Of a stretch of DNA of 64,000 bases, positions 16,032-25,506 are shown piece after piece. The position numbers and the translations under genes are program-made. The stretch is taken from contig NZ_PXUE01000002.1 of the NCBI RefSeq assembly GCF_003020585.1, positions 682,001 through 746,000 on the forward strand. The letters are read 5' to 3'. This DNA comes from Chryseobacterium aurantiacum (GTDB taxonomy: Bacteria > Bacteroidota > Bacteroidia > Flavobacteriales > Weeksellaceae). The notes below the pieces were generated by a model, which was not told the origin of the DNA, did no database searches, and saw only the letters and a list, made by a program, of their open reading frames with translations. How positions within the stretch are numbered: the stretch's first letter is position 1; each line of letters starts with the position of its first letter.

Positions 16032-17918
16032 ATGAATGCAGATATTCAATTTAAACATAGCATAGAAAACAAAGAGGATTTCTGGAAAGAACAAGCCGCG
16101 GAAATACAATGGTTTGAATTTCCACAACAGATTCTTTCTAAAGACCCCAACGATTACCCGCAATGGTTTTCGGATGGGAAGCTTAACATGTGTTATTTAT
16201 GCATTGACAAACATATTGAAGAGGGCTTTGGAGATCAGAATGCTATTGTGTATGATTCTCCTGTAACGGGTCAGAAGAAAACCTACACTTTCAATCAGGC
16301 AAAAGAAGAAATTGCAAAGCTTGCAGGCGGTCTGGCTTCTTTGGGTCTGGAAAAGGGAGATACAGCGGTTATTTATATGCCCATGATCCCTCAGACTCTT
16401 TTTGCAATGCTAGCCTGTGCAAGAATTGGAGTCATTCACAATGTCGTTTTTGGAGGGTTTGCCCCTCATGAACTGGTCGTAAGAATTGATGACTGTAAAC
16501 CGAAAGTCTTAATCACGGCAACTGCAGGAGTAGAAATAGCAAAAAGAATCCCTTATCTTCCATTGGTAGAAAAAGCCATTGAACTTGCACAAGATAAGGT
16601 AGACAACATCATTGTTTACAATAGGAAATTAGTTGATAACCAGCATGAAATGTTTGACGGACTGATTGATTATGAAGAATTGGTTCAAAAATCAGAACCC
16701 GCAGATTGCATTTCCGTTGAGTCTACCCACCCGCTTTACCTGCTTTATACCTCAGGAACCACAGGGAAACCCAAAGGAATTGTTCGCGATACCGGAGGAT
16801 ACGCTACCGCACTAAAGTATTCCATGAAATACATTTATGGGGTGGATGCCGGAGAAACATATTGGGCAGCCTCAGACTTTGGATGGGCTGTTGGGCACAG
16901 CTTTTCTGTATATGGGCCATTAATCAACAGAAATACCACTATTATTTTTGAGGGAAAACCCATTATGACTCCTGATGCAGGAACTTTCTGGAGAGTTATT
17001 TCGGAATACAAGGTTTCCGTAATGTTTACCGCCCCTACAGCAATCAGAGCCATCAAAAAAGAAGATCCCAATGGGGAATTGGTTAAAAAATACGACCTGT
17101 CACATTTCAAAAAGCAATTTTTAGCAGGCGAAAGATGTGATGTAGCCACATTGGACTGGTTTGAAGAACATATAAGAGTTCCCGCAATTGATCACTGGTG
17201 GCAAACCGAATCAGGATGGCCCATGCTGGGATTAATGACCATTGATGATCAATACAAAATAAAAAGAGCGTCCGCAGGAAAACCAATTCCGGGATATGAT
17301 ATTAAAATTTTTGATGAAAACGGGCTGGAACTGGATCCCCACCATGAAGGTTATCTGGTAATCAAACTTCCTCTTCCCCCTGGAGCATTACTTGGAATCT
17401 GGAAAGACCATGACCGTTTTGAAAACAGCTATTTATCACAATATAAAGGTTATTATTTTTCCGGAGACGGCGCCATACAAGATGAGGACGGTTATATTTT
17501 CATCACAGGAAGAGTGGATGACGTGATTAATGTTGCCGGACACAGACTTTCTACTTCTGAAATGGAAGAGATTGTTTCCTCACACCCGGATGTTGCCGAA
17601 TGTGCAGTAGTAGGCATTGATGATGACCTGCGGGGACAAGTTCCTTTTGCCACCGTTGTTTTAAAAAATGGTTCAGAAATTTCAGAAGAAAATATAGAAA
17701 AGGAAATCATTCTGAAAGTCAGAGAAAAAATAGGAGCTGTTGCTTTTTTGAAAAGTGTGATGGTCGTAAAAAGGCTTCCAAAAACACGTTCCGGAAAGAT
17801 TTTAAGAAAATTAATCAGAACCTTATTAGACGGAAAAGATTTTCAGATTCCATCTACCATTGACGATGAAAAAATCATTGAAGAAATTCAGGAAAAAATC
17901 AATGAATATAGGGCCTAA
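16032..17918 (+). CDS. prpE: propionyl/acyl-CoA synthetase (PrpE-like)
   Basis: 628 residues, AMP-forming acyl-CoA synthetase. ATP-binding loop YTSGTTGKPKGI with the PrpE-type continuation VRDTGGY, substrate-pocket motif WWQTESGWPM, hinge GRVDDVINVAGHRLS and the catalytic, acetylatable lysine K589 in PKTRSGKILRK. The GGFAPHELVVRIDD segment and total length match PrpE rather than Acs (which here is encoded next). It activates propionate or another short acid to the CoA thioester in the cytoplasm. Position directly after the sensor pair implies it belongs to the sensed regulon. Preference among propionate, butyrate and acetate cannot be fixed by eye. Confidence 0.88.
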   Translation: MNADIQFKHSIENKEDFWKEQAAEIQWFEFPQQILSKDPNDYPQWFSDGKLNMCYLCIDKHIEEGFGDQNAIVYDSPVTGQKKTYTFNQAKEEIAKLAGGLASLGLEKGDTAVIYMPMIPQTLFAMLACARIGVIHNVVFGGFAPHELVVRIDDCKPKVLITATAGVEIAKRIPYLPLVEKAIELAQDKVDNIIVYNRKLVDNQHEMFDGLIDYEELVQKSEPADCISVESTHPLYLLYTSGTTGKPKGIVRDTGGYATALKYSMKYIYGVDAGETYWAASDFGWAVGHSFSVYGPLINRNTTIIFEGKPIMTPDAGTFWRVISEYKVSVMFTAPTAIRAIKKEDPNGELVKKYDLSHFKKQFLAGERCDVATLDWFEEHIRVPAIDHWWQTESGWPMLGLMTIDDQYKIKRASAGKPIPGYDIKIFDENGLELDPHHEGYLVIKLPLPPGALLGIWKDHDRFENSYLSQYKGYYFSGDGAIQDEDGYIFITGRVDDVINVAGHRLSTSEMEEIVSSHPDVAECAVVGIDDDLRGQVPFATVVLKNGSEISEENIEKEIILKVREKIGAVAFLKSVMVVKRLPKTRSGKILRKLIRTLLDGKDFQIPSTIDDEKIIEEIQEKINEYRA

Positions 17919-18105
17919 GCGAAAAATTAAACATATATTTAAGTATCATTTTTAATCCTTTAAACAACAAAAAAAAAGGAAAGTTCTAAATACTTTCTGT
18001 TACTTAAATTTTAACGTTTAGCATTTTAAAACTTAAGACTACATAAACAAAAGACACTCAACAAATTATCAATACAATTCAAATTTCAAAAAAAACGAAA
18101 GGGAT

Positions 18106-20013
18106 ATGAGAAATTACTTAATAGAAGATTTACCACAATACTTTGAAGATTATAAGAAGTCTATCAAAAACCCGAAGAAATTCTGGGACAAGGTAGCCGA
18201 TCAAAACTTTGTGTGGTACCAAAGATGGAGCAAGGTTGTTAAGTATGATATGAATGAAGCGAAGATCACATGGTTTAAAAATGCCAAGCTCAATATCACA
18301 AAAAACTGCATCGACAGGCACCTTACGATACGAGGAGAGAAAACAGCCATCATTTGGGAACCCAATGATCCCAAAGAGGAAGCTCAGCATATTTCTTACA
18401 ACGAGCTATACACCCGTGTCAACAAAACCGCAAATATTCTGCGCGATATGGGAATTGAAAAAGGAGACAGAGTATGTATCTATCTTCCCATGATTCCGGA
18501 ACTTGCTGTTACCATGCTGGCTTGTGCTAAATTGGGAGCAGTTCACTCAGTTATATTTGCAGGATTCTCAGCTTCTGCCGTTTCTTCAAGAGTGAATGAC
18601 TGTGAAGCCAAAATGGTGATTACCTCAGATGGAAGCTACAGAGGAAATAAAGTTTTAGACCTGAAAAGTATCGTAGATGAAGCGCTGGAAAAAACTCCAA
18701 CCGTAGAAAAAGTCTTGGTGGTAAAAAGAACCCACAACGAAATCAAGATGAAAGAAGGAAGAGATTACTGGCTGGCTGATCTTTATGAAAAAGCTTCTCC
18801 GGATTTCGTTACAGTCATCATGGATTCTGAAGATCCTCTTTTCATCCTATATACCTCGGGGTCTACAGGAAAGCCAAAGGGAATGCTTCACACCTGTGCC
18901 GGTTATATGGTGTACACCGCTTACACTTTTAAAAATGTATTCAATTATAAGGAAAATGATATTTATTGGTGTACCGCTGATATCGGATGGATTACGGGAC
19001 ACTCTTATATTCTTTACGGACCATTATTAAACGGGGCTACAACTGTAATTTTTGAGGGAGTTCCTACTTATCCTGAACCCGATCGTTTCTGGGAAGTCAT
19101 TGAAAAACATAAAATCACCCAGTTTTATACCGCTCCTACCGCTATTCGTTCTCTAGCCAAAGAAAGTGCAGAATGGGTAGACAAGCATGATCTGAGCTCT
19201 TTAAAAGTAATTGGATCAGTAGGAGAACCTATCAATGATGAAGCCTGGCATTGGTTCAATGATCACGTTGGAAAGAAAAAATGCCCTATTGTAGATACCT
19301 GGTGGCAAACTGAAACAGGAGGAATCATGATTTCACCACTTCCTTTTGTTACCCCTACAAAACCAACCTATGCTACCCTGCCTTTACCCGGCATACAACC
19401 GGTATTGATGGACGACAAAAGGAATGAAATTACAGGAAATCAGGTTACAGGAAACCTTTGTATCCGTTTTCCTTGGCCGGGAATTGCAAGAACAATCTGG
19501 GGAGACCATCAAAGATATAAGGAGACTTATTTTACAGCTTTTCCAGGAAAATACTTTACCGGTGACGGAGCATTAAGGGACGAGGTAGGCTATTACAGAA
19601 TTACAGGACGTGTGGATGATGTAATTATTGTTTCGGGCCACAACCTGGGAACAGCACCTATTGAAGACAGTATTAACCAGCACCCTGCCGTAGCAGAATC
19701 TGCAATTGTAGGCTATCCGCACGATATTAAAGGAAATGCCTTATATGGTTATGTAATGCTTAAAGAAACCGGAGAAGGGCGTGATAAGGATAATCTGAAG
19801 AAAGAGATCAACCAGCTGATTGCAGACCAGATAGGACCTATTGCCAAGTTGGATAAAATCCAGTTTGTTTCAGGTCTTCCAAAAACCCGTTCAGGCAAGA
19901 TCATGCGTAGAATATTAAGAAAAATTGCTGAGGGAGATTTCAGCAACTTTGGGGATATCAGTACCTTATTGAATCCGGAAATTGTAGAAGAAATTAAAAA
20001 CGAAAGAATTTAA
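18106..20013 (+). CDS. acs: acetyl-CoA synthetase
   Basis: 635 residues, AMP-forming. Motifs: N-terminal ACS domain with WYQRWSKV, loop YTSGSTGKPKGM with LHT after it, WWQTETGGIMI, hinge GRVDDVIIVSGHNLGTA and the catalytic lysine K598 in PKTRSGKIMRR, the site usually controlled by acetylation. The GHNLGT sequence after the hinge is the Acs type. It lies 187 bases downstream of prpE; that gap has no strong terminator, only a weak 6-base stem, so both co-transcription and an own promoter are possible. A strong terminator follows at 20035. The call is certain. Confidence 0.97.
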   Translation: MRNYLIEDLPQYFEDYKKSIKNPKKFWDKVADQNFVWYQRWSKVVKYDMNEAKITWFKNAKLNITKNCIDRHLTIRGEKTAIIWEPNDPKEEAQHISYNELYTRVNKTANILRDMGIEKGDRVCIYLPMIPELAVTMLACAKLGAVHSVIFAGFSASAVSSRVNDCEAKMVITSDGSYRGNKVLDLKSIVDEALEKTPTVEKVLVVKRTHNEIKMKEGRDYWLADLYEKASPDFVTVIMDSEDPLFILYTSGSTGKPKGMLHTCAGYMVYTAYTFKNVFNYKENDIYWCTADIGWITGHSYILYGPLLNGATTVIFEGVPTYPEPDRFWEVIEKHKITQFYTAPTAIRSLAKESAEWVDKHDLSSLKVIGSVGEPINDEAWHWFNDHVGKKKCPIVDTWWQTETGGIMISPLPFVTPTKPTYATLPLPGIQPVLMDDKRNEITGNQVTGNLCIRFPWPGIARTIWGDHQRYKETYFTAFPGKYFTGDGALRDEVGYYRITGRVDDVIIVSGHNLGTAPIEDSINQHPAVAESAIVGYPHDIKGNALYGYVMLKETGEGRDKDNLKKEINQLIADQIGPIAKLDKIQFVSGLPKTRSGKIMRRILRKIAEGDFSNFGDISTLLNPEIVEEIKNERI

Positions 20014-20034
20014 TTACGTTTTAAAATAACAAAC

Positions 20035-20070
20035 AAGAGCCTTAGAAGTAATTATTTCTAAGGCTCTTTT
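20035..20070 (+). terminator. intrinsic terminator after acs
   Basis: A perfect 13-base stem AAGAGCCTTAGAA / TTCTAAGGCTCTT encloses an 8-base loop and runs into TTTTATTTTTC. It ends the carboxylate cluster. Confidence 0.9.
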
Positions 20071-20354
20071 ATTTTTCTTTCGAACGAAAAAATCGAACCA
20101 GACTCAATAATTATCAAAAGAAAAAGTTAGAGTTAAAATAAAATCTCCTTTATGGAGGCCTTTCATCAGAGGGATAGCAGAACATAACTCTATTTATTTA
20201 TTTCAAAAAATTAATCACTTGATTGATAGATATATTCAAATATTTTAACATTATTATATAGATAGAATATTAATAGATAAATTTTATTGGTTTTATAATA
20301 AAAATATAGATTTTTTTTCACTAACTTTAATCAGAACTTTAAAACCCATTAATT
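20071..20354. other. non-coding gap with a possible folded segment
   Basis: Together with the acs terminator this is a 341-base gap without a gene. It is very AT-rich. A 7-base outer stem TAGAGTT (20128-20134) / AACTCTA (20186-20192) encloses a CTCC-TTTAT-GGAG hairpin (20145-20157). I saw no open frame and no tRNA. A weak -7-like TAACTTTA sits at 20322-20329 before the small gene at 20355. Confidence 0.35.
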
Positions 20355-20720
20355 ATGTCAAATATATTAGCTGGGCTATTTGAGCACCATAGCGATTACA
20401 AGAAGCTTGAAAGCGATCTGGAGGACTCCGAATTTCAAAATTCAGATTACATCATATATCTTAATAGTGAAACAAGTAATATCCAATACCTAGCCAGCGT
20501 TGCAGTAAAGGATAATGAGCAGCTGGACATTGCCCGGAGTATTTTCTCGCAAAACAAGGTCATAAAAACTTATTTGTTTGAAAATATGAGCATTGATCAG
20601 GCTAATTATGAAACTATTAAAAAATATATTGATGCAAGAAATAGGGCTGAAATTCACAATAGCCCTGATATTAAAATCAAAACGTCAAGTGACGGGATGA
20701 ATTCAGAAGTAAAATTCTAA
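20355..20720 (+). CDS. small acidic protein of unknown function
   Basis: 121 residues, no signal peptide, no membrane helix, cytoplasmic by composition. The layout, an N-terminal MSNILAGLFEHHSDYKKLESDLEDSEF followed by alternating strands (YIIYLNSE, YLASVAVKD) and helices, has the look of a ferredoxin-like fold such as in general-stress YflT/GSP17M-like proteins, where an element near the start reads as F-x-x-x-x-A/D-x-x-A/L-x-x-L. This resemblance is weak. The C-terminal 20 residues are polar and probably flexible. It stands alone, with terminators before and after, so it is a single-gene unit. Codon use looks like its neighbours. I do not recognise a function. Confidence 0.75.
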   Translation: MSNILAGLFEHHSDYKKLESDLEDSEFQNSDYIIYLNSETSNIQYLASVAVKDNEQLDIARSIFSQNKVIKTYLFENMSIDQANYETIKKYIDARNRAEIHNSPDIKIKTSSDGMNSEVKF

Positions 20721-20744
20721 TCGATATAAAATCTAGTAACCGAG

Positions 20745-20772
20745 AATCCGTAGTACAAACTGCGGATTTTTA
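20745..20772 (+). terminator. intrinsic terminator after the small acidic protein
   Basis: Stem AATCCGTAGT / ACTGCGGATT with one G-T wobble and a 4-base loop, followed by TTTTAT. Confidence 0.8.
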
Positions 20773-20774
20773 TG

Positions 20775-20805
20775 TTTGAAAAAACTAAAAATTTTCGTAT
20801 TTTCG
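20775..20805 (+). promoter_or_regulatory. putative promoter of the rel/spoT-nhaA unit
   Basis: TTTG at 20775-20778 and TATTTTCG at 20798-20805 are separated by 19 bases, the optimum for the Bacteroidota sigma factor; the -7 element departs from TAnnTTTG by one base. Leader to the ATG at 20829 would be about 20 bases. Confidence 0.5.
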
Positions 20806-20828
20806 TCTAAATATAGGCATCTACACAA

Positions 20829-23039
20829 ATGAGTTACGATCTAGAACAAGAGAATAAGGAGATCCTTGCCAGATATAAGGACCTGATTTCTAACACATAC
20901 AGAACTTTGGATGAGGAAAATAACAAACTCATCCGAAAGGCATTCGATATTGCATTGGATGCCCACAAAGATCAAAGGAGAAAATCTGGCGAACCTTACA
21001 TCTACCACCCTATCGCTGTAGCCAAAATTGTAGCGACAGAGATTGGTTTGGGGGCTACTTCCATTGCCTGTGCACTTTTGCATGATGTGATTGAAGATTC
21101 TGACTACACTTATGAAGATATTAAAAAGATCTTTGGAGAAAAGATTGCCAATATCGTGAATGGGTTGACGAAGATCTCCATCATGAATCATCAGAATATT
21201 TCTGTACAGTCAGAAAACTACAGAAAGCTGCTACTGACTCTATCTGAGGATTTCAGGGTAATTCTTATCAAAATTGCAGACCGTCTTCACAATATGAGAA
21301 CGCTGGAAAGCATGGCTCCCGATAAGCAGAAAAAAATTGCTTCGGAAACAGTGTACATCTATGCTCCCATGGCACACCGTCTTGGGCTATATAACATCAA
21401 ATCTGAGTTAGAAGATCTTTCCTTAAAATACAATAACCCTGAGGTCTATAATGAGATCACAGAGAAATTAGAACTTGCCAAGGAAAGCCGCGAAAGATAT
21501 ATTGAAGAATTCAAAAAAGAGGCTTCTGAAAGACTTCGTGAAGAAGGTTTAAACTTTAAAATAAAAGGTCGTGCAAAGGCTATTTCCTCCATTTACAGAA
21601 AAATGCTGAAACAGGGAGTTTCCTTTGAGGAAGTGTTTGATAATTATGCCATCCGAATTATTTATAAGTCTGATGCTAAGAATGAAAAGTTTCTTGCATG
21701 GAAAATCTACTCCATTGTTACAGATGTTTACCACAGTAATCCGTCCAGGATGCGTGACTGGATCACACAGCCTCGTTCTACAGGATATGAAAGCTTACAC
21801 TTAACCGTTTTAGGCCCCGATAGAAAGTGGATTGAAGTACAGATTCGTTCAGAGCGTATGGATGAGATTGCTGAAAAAGGAGTGGCAGCCCACTACAAAT
21901 ACAAGGAAGGCTATAAGCAAAGCTCTGATGACAGAAATTTTGAAAAATGGGTAACAGAAATTCGTGAAGTTCTTGAGCAGCAACAGAATCTTTCTACCTC
22001 CGAGCTTTTGGATAATATCAAACTTAATCTTTACTCAAAAGAGGTATTTGTATTTACACCAAAAGGAGAAATTAAAATTTTACCAACCAATGCAACAGCC
22101 CTGGATTTTGCCTTTTCCGTTCACTCTGATTTGGGAATGAAATGTCTGGGTGCTAAGATTAATGGAAAACTGGTTCCCATCTCCTATATTCTTCAAAATG
22201 GAGACCAGGTAGACATTCTTTCTTCACAGAATCAGAAACCTAAATCTGACTGGCTGGAATTTGTAGTCACCTCAAAGGCTAAATCTAAGATTAAAAGTTA
22301 TCTGAATTCCCAGAAAAACCAGTTGGTAGAAGAAGGCAAGGAAACTTTACAAAGAAAGCTTCGCCATGCGAAAATCAACTTCAATGATGAAGAAGTTAAT
22401 AAGCTTCAGAAATTCTTTAATTTAAAATCTTCACAGGAACTGTTTCTTAAATTTCAGACCAACGAGCTGGATGCAAGCAGTTTAAGAAAATATATTGAAA
22501 GCAAGAACGTATTCAACAATCTACTTTCAAGATTCAGAAAGTCTCCTACAAAAAATCTTCGCTTTGAGGAACCTAAGGAGCAAAACCTGGACATGATTGT
22601 CTTCGGAAAGGATGAGGAAAAACTGAACTACAGCTATGCAAAATGCTGTACAGTAATTCCGGGAGATAAAATCTTTGGATTCATCACTATTTCTGACGGA
22701 ATCAAGGTCCATAGTGACAGTTGCCCAAATGCCATTAATCTAAGGGCGCAGTATGACTACCGTGTTATTCCTGCCAAATGGGTAAATGCAGAAAGCTTCA
22801 AGAACAGAGTGAAAATTGAAATTGAAGGCCTTGACAGAATGGGTATGATTAATGATATTACTACTGTTATCAGCGGAAGCATGGGAATGGATATGAAGAG
22901 CATGTCTATTGAGTCCAATAACGGAGTCTTCATGGGAAACATCAATCTCGAAGTCAAAAACAAGGGGCAATTGGAAGAAACTTTCAAAAAGCTCAAAAAT
23001 ATTAATGGAGTCTCGAGAGTGAGACGACTACAATCGTAA
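20829..23039 (+). CDS. rel: bifunctional (p)ppGpp synthetase/hydrolase
   Basis: 736 residues with the full Rel/SpoT layout. HD hydrolase domain: H60 in YIYHPIAVA, HD at 85-86 and ED at 89-90 in LLHDVIED, and later IADRLHNMRT. Synthetase domain: GRAKAISSIYRKM and GYESLHLTV around residues 240-330. TGS domain at about 405-465 (VFVFTPKGEIKILP), then a helical and conserved-cysteine region (KCCTVIPGD) and a C-terminal ACT domain (IEGLDRMGMINDITTVI). The hydrolase motifs are intact, so it is the bifunctional type rather than RelA. Start is supported by a promoter 20 bases upstream. nhaA follows after 2 bases, an unusually tight pair. Confidence 0.96.
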   Translation: MSYDLEQENKEILARYKDLISNTYRTLDEENNKLIRKAFDIALDAHKDQRRKSGEPYIYHPIAVAKIVATEIGLGATSIACALLHDVIEDSDYTYEDIKKIFGEKIANIVNGLTKISIMNHQNISVQSENYRKLLLTLSEDFRVILIKIADRLHNMRTLESMAPDKQKKIASETVYIYAPMAHRLGLYNIKSELEDLSLKYNNPEVYNEITEKLELAKESRERYIEEFKKEASERLREEGLNFKIKGRAKAISSIYRKMLKQGVSFEEVFDNYAIRIIYKSDAKNEKFLAWKIYSIVTDVYHSNPSRMRDWITQPRSTGYESLHLTVLGPDRKWIEVQIRSERMDEIAEKGVAAHYKYKEGYKQSSDDRNFEKWVTEIREVLEQQQNLSTSELLDNIKLNLYSKEVFVFTPKGEIKILPTNATALDFAFSVHSDLGMKCLGAKINGKLVPISYILQNGDQVDILSSQNQKPKSDWLEFVVTSKAKSKIKSYLNSQKNQLVEEGKETLQRKLRHAKINFNDEEVNKLQKFFNLKSSQELFLKFQTNELDASSLRKYIESKNVFNNLLSRFRKSPTKNLRFEEPKEQNLDMIVFGKDEEKLNYSYAKCCTVIPGDKIFGFITISDGIKVHSDSCPNAINLRAQYDYRVIPAKWVNAESFKNRVKIEIEGLDRMGMINDITTVISGSMGMDMKSMSIESNNGVFMGNINLEVKNKGQLEETFKKLKNINGVSRVRRLQS

Positions 23040-23041
23040 AT

Positions 23042-24220
23042 ATGAATTTATCACTTTATTTTAAAAAATTTTTCAACAACAGTCAGGCTTCAGGAATTAT
23101 TCTTATTTTCTGTGTGCTTATCTCATTACTTATTGCCAATTCATCTGCTGCAGAGAGTTTTCAGCAGTTTTTGGACAAGGAAGTGGGTACTCACCTATTC
23201 CAACTGGAATATCCTGTCAGCATTTGGATCAATGACGGTCTTATGGCGATTTTCTTCCTTTTGGTAGGTCTTGAAATAAAAAGAGAACTGGTAGAAGGTG
23301 AACTTTCATCTTTTAAAAATGCATCTCTTCCTATTTTTGCAGCCGTGGGCGGAATGCTTGTTCCGGCTGTTATTTACACCCTATTCAACGCTGGAACTGA
23401 ATATAGTAATGGTTGGGGAATTCCAATGGCAACGGATATTGCTTTTTCTTTGGCGATTATTTCGATGTTGGGTAAAAAGATTCCCAATTCAATCAAAATA
23501 TTCTTGGCAGCATTAGCCATTGTAGATGACCTTGGAGCCATACTTGTAATTGCTATTTTTTATACTGAACAGATCCATTGGAGCTATCTTCTGCTCTCTT
23601 TAGGCGTGACTGCTCTTCTGTTTATTTTAAACTTTTTAAAAGTTACCAAAATAATATTCTACATTATTCCGGGGATCTTTTTGTGGTATTTCCTGCATCA
23701 TTCCGGAATACATGCAACCATAGCAGGCGTTTTATTAGCCTTTTCAATTCCTACCAACGCTTCCCATGTGGAAATTTCACCATTGGAAAAACTGGAACAT
23801 AAGCTTCATATTCCCGTAAGTTTTCTGATTATGCCGATTTTTGCTTTAACAAATACCAATATTACTTTTTCAAACGAAATGGTTGCAGGTGTTACAAGCA
23901 CACTAGGATTAGGTATTATTTTCGGATTAATTATTGGAAAACTGATTGGAATTAACTTATTCTCCTTAATAGCCATCAAATTAAAGCTTAGTTCTTTACC
24001 TCAAAACAGTAACTGGCTTCAAATGATTGGAGTAGGTTTACTTGCCGGAATTGGCTTTACCATGTCCATTTTTATCGCTTTACTATCCTTTAAAGGTGAA
24101 ATTATTATTCAGGACGAAGCCAAGTTTGCCATTCTGATTGCTTCATTTGTTGCAGCAATATTAGGATTTACGATCTTAAGTTTAAGCTCCAGAGGAAATA
24201 CAGTACCGGAAGAAGATTAG
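23042..24220 (+). CDS. nhaA: Na+/H+ antiporter NhaA
   Basis: 392 residues, about 12 membrane helices. The ion-binding aspartates are visible in AIVDDLGAILVIAIFY, equivalent to the Asp163/Asp164 pair of Escherichia coli NhaA, and the GMATD-like segment reads GWGIPMATDIAFSLAI. It expels Na+ or Li+ in exchange for protons at the inner membrane. The ATG is 2 bases after the rel stop codon, so it is translated from the same message; a stringent-response link to ion homeostasis is possible but unproven. Its TAG overlaps the stop codon of the convergent yihY gene. Confidence 0.95.
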   Translation: MNLSLYFKKFFNNSQASGIILIFCVLISLLIANSSAAESFQQFLDKEVGTHLFQLEYPVSIWINDGLMAIFFLLVGLEIKRELVEGELSSFKNASLPIFAAVGGMLVPAVIYTLFNAGTEYSNGWGIPMATDIAFSLAIISMLGKKIPNSIKIFLAALAIVDDLGAILVIAIFYTEQIHWSYLLLSLGVTALLFILNFLKVTKIIFYIIPGIFLWYFLHHSGIHATIAGVLLAFSIPTNASHVEISPLEKLEHKLHIPVSFLIMPIFALTNTNITFSNEMVAGVTSTLGLGIIFGLIIGKLIGINLFSLIAIKLKLSSLPQNSNWLQMIGVGLLAGIGFTMSIFIALLSFKGEIIIQDEAKFAILIASFVAAILGFTILSLSSRGNTVPEED

Positions 24221-25230
24221 TCTTTTTTCAGATCACCCAGCTTTCTCTGATGTTCTTCATTACTGTCAAAGTTGGGTTCTGTAACCTGAGAATGGTAGTG
24301 AACGGTTTCTTTTTGAATCTCGTCAGACAACAATTTTTCGATTCTTAGCTTTCTGATGGCCATATTCAGTTCATTTCCGAATAACAGGAGATATACGTTC
24401 ACATTCACCCAAACCATCAGAAGAATCATACTTCCTATGGAGCCGTAAAGAACGTTATATCGTGCAATATCTTTTACATAAATAGCAAAGATATACGTTG
24501 TAACCACAAACAATATCGTTGTAAGGACTGCTCCCGGAATGGCCTGTCTGAATCTGGTAATTTTCACGGTTCCCAGCCAATAAAAAAGAGTCAGAAGAAT
24601 GAAATAAAACAAAGGAAAGGAAACAAAACCAATGATACTGGAAAGGTTATCTACGAGCCATGAAACGTCATAGGAAGGCGTAAACAGCTTCATTACAACC
24701 TCTACATAATAAACCCCGAAAAGTGCTAAAAACACAATAGTAATAAAGCCTATTGTGATGAAAAATGAGAGAATAAATTCCTTTACATCACTCAGTTTTT
24801 CTTCTGTATTCTCGTTAAATCCATTGATAAGAGAAAAAGTACCGTTCGTTGCAAATATAAGCGCCAAGACAATAGTAAGATTACTGATTCCTTTCATATT
24901 AGGAATGATATTCGTTTCTATATAGCCTCTCACATCTCCCTCCATATTGGACGGGAATACGTTATGCATTAAAACATCAAAAATATAAAACTGTAATTTG
25001 TCGTAATGCGGCATATAGGGCAATACAGAAAGCAAAAACAGAATAAACGGAAATAAACTAATGGTAAAACTCCAGGAAATGGCAGCAGCCTTTCGCCCTA
25101 TCTTTCCTTTAAAAATTCCGGAGATATAGATCTGGAACATCTGCCAAAGCGATATTCCCAAAACAGGAATATGTATGTCATCAAAAAACTCCTGAATTTT
25201 CAGGATAAATTTGGGAACTGTTACACTCAT
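24217..25230 (-). CDS. yihY: YihY/BrkB family inner-membrane protein
   Basis: 337 residues with six predicted membrane helices and the family pattern AAAISWSFTISLFPFILFLLSVLP near residues 42-65 and YGSIGSMILLMVWVNVNVYLLLFG near 265-288. Formerly called ribonuclease BN by mistake; members are now regarded as envelope proteins of unclear or transporter-like function. An extra hydrophilic tail of about 45 residues follows the last helix. It is convergent with nhaA, and the two stop codons overlap by 3 bases, so there is no room for a terminator between them. Confidence 0.9.
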   Translation of the reverse strand: MSVTVPKFILKIQEFFDDIHIPVLGISLWQMFQIYISGIFKGKIGRKAAAISWSFTISLFPFILFLLSVLPYMPHYDKLQFYIFDVLMHNVFPSNMEGDVRGYIETNIIPNMKGISNLTIVLALIFATNGTFSLINGFNENTEEKLSDVKEFILSFFITIGFITIVFLALFGVYYVEVVMKLFTPSYDVSWLVDNLSSIIGFVSFPLFYFILLTLFYWLGTVKITRFRQAIPGAVLTTILFVVTTYIFAIYVKDIARYNVLYGSIGSMILLMVWVNVNVYLLLFGNELNMAIRKLRIEKLLSDEIQKETVHYHSQVTEPNFDSNEEHQRKLGDLKKD

Positions 25231-25324
25231 CTATTGCTGTAGTTTCGTCATTAGCCATAAGATTAATATCTAATAACTCCAATCAGAGGAGCCTTTTTTA
25301 ATGATATTTTCTCTATCTCTATTA

Positions 25325-25332
25325 CAAATATA
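25325..25332 (-). promoter_or_regulatory. -7 element for yihY
   Basis: Minus-strand TATATTTG matches TAnnTTTG perfectly. No convincing -33 TTG at the right distance. The leader would be about 85 bases. Confidence 0.4.
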
Positions 25333-25506
25333 AACATTTTCCCTTTCCTGTTTCTCACTGAAGATTATATAGAATGGAGACTGACGAACAAGATTAACAA
25401 AAATTCTGATATTTTCTCACTTATCAATAAGATCCTTTTTACGTTAAAGGCAAACCATTAAAATAATCAAAATTAAGCTGAGCCGCGCAAATCATACCCC
25501 GATATA

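Noticed and set aside
17919..18105. Terminator between prpE and acs
   Set aside because: Only a 6-base GAAAGT/ACTTTC stem and no T-run; too weak to call.
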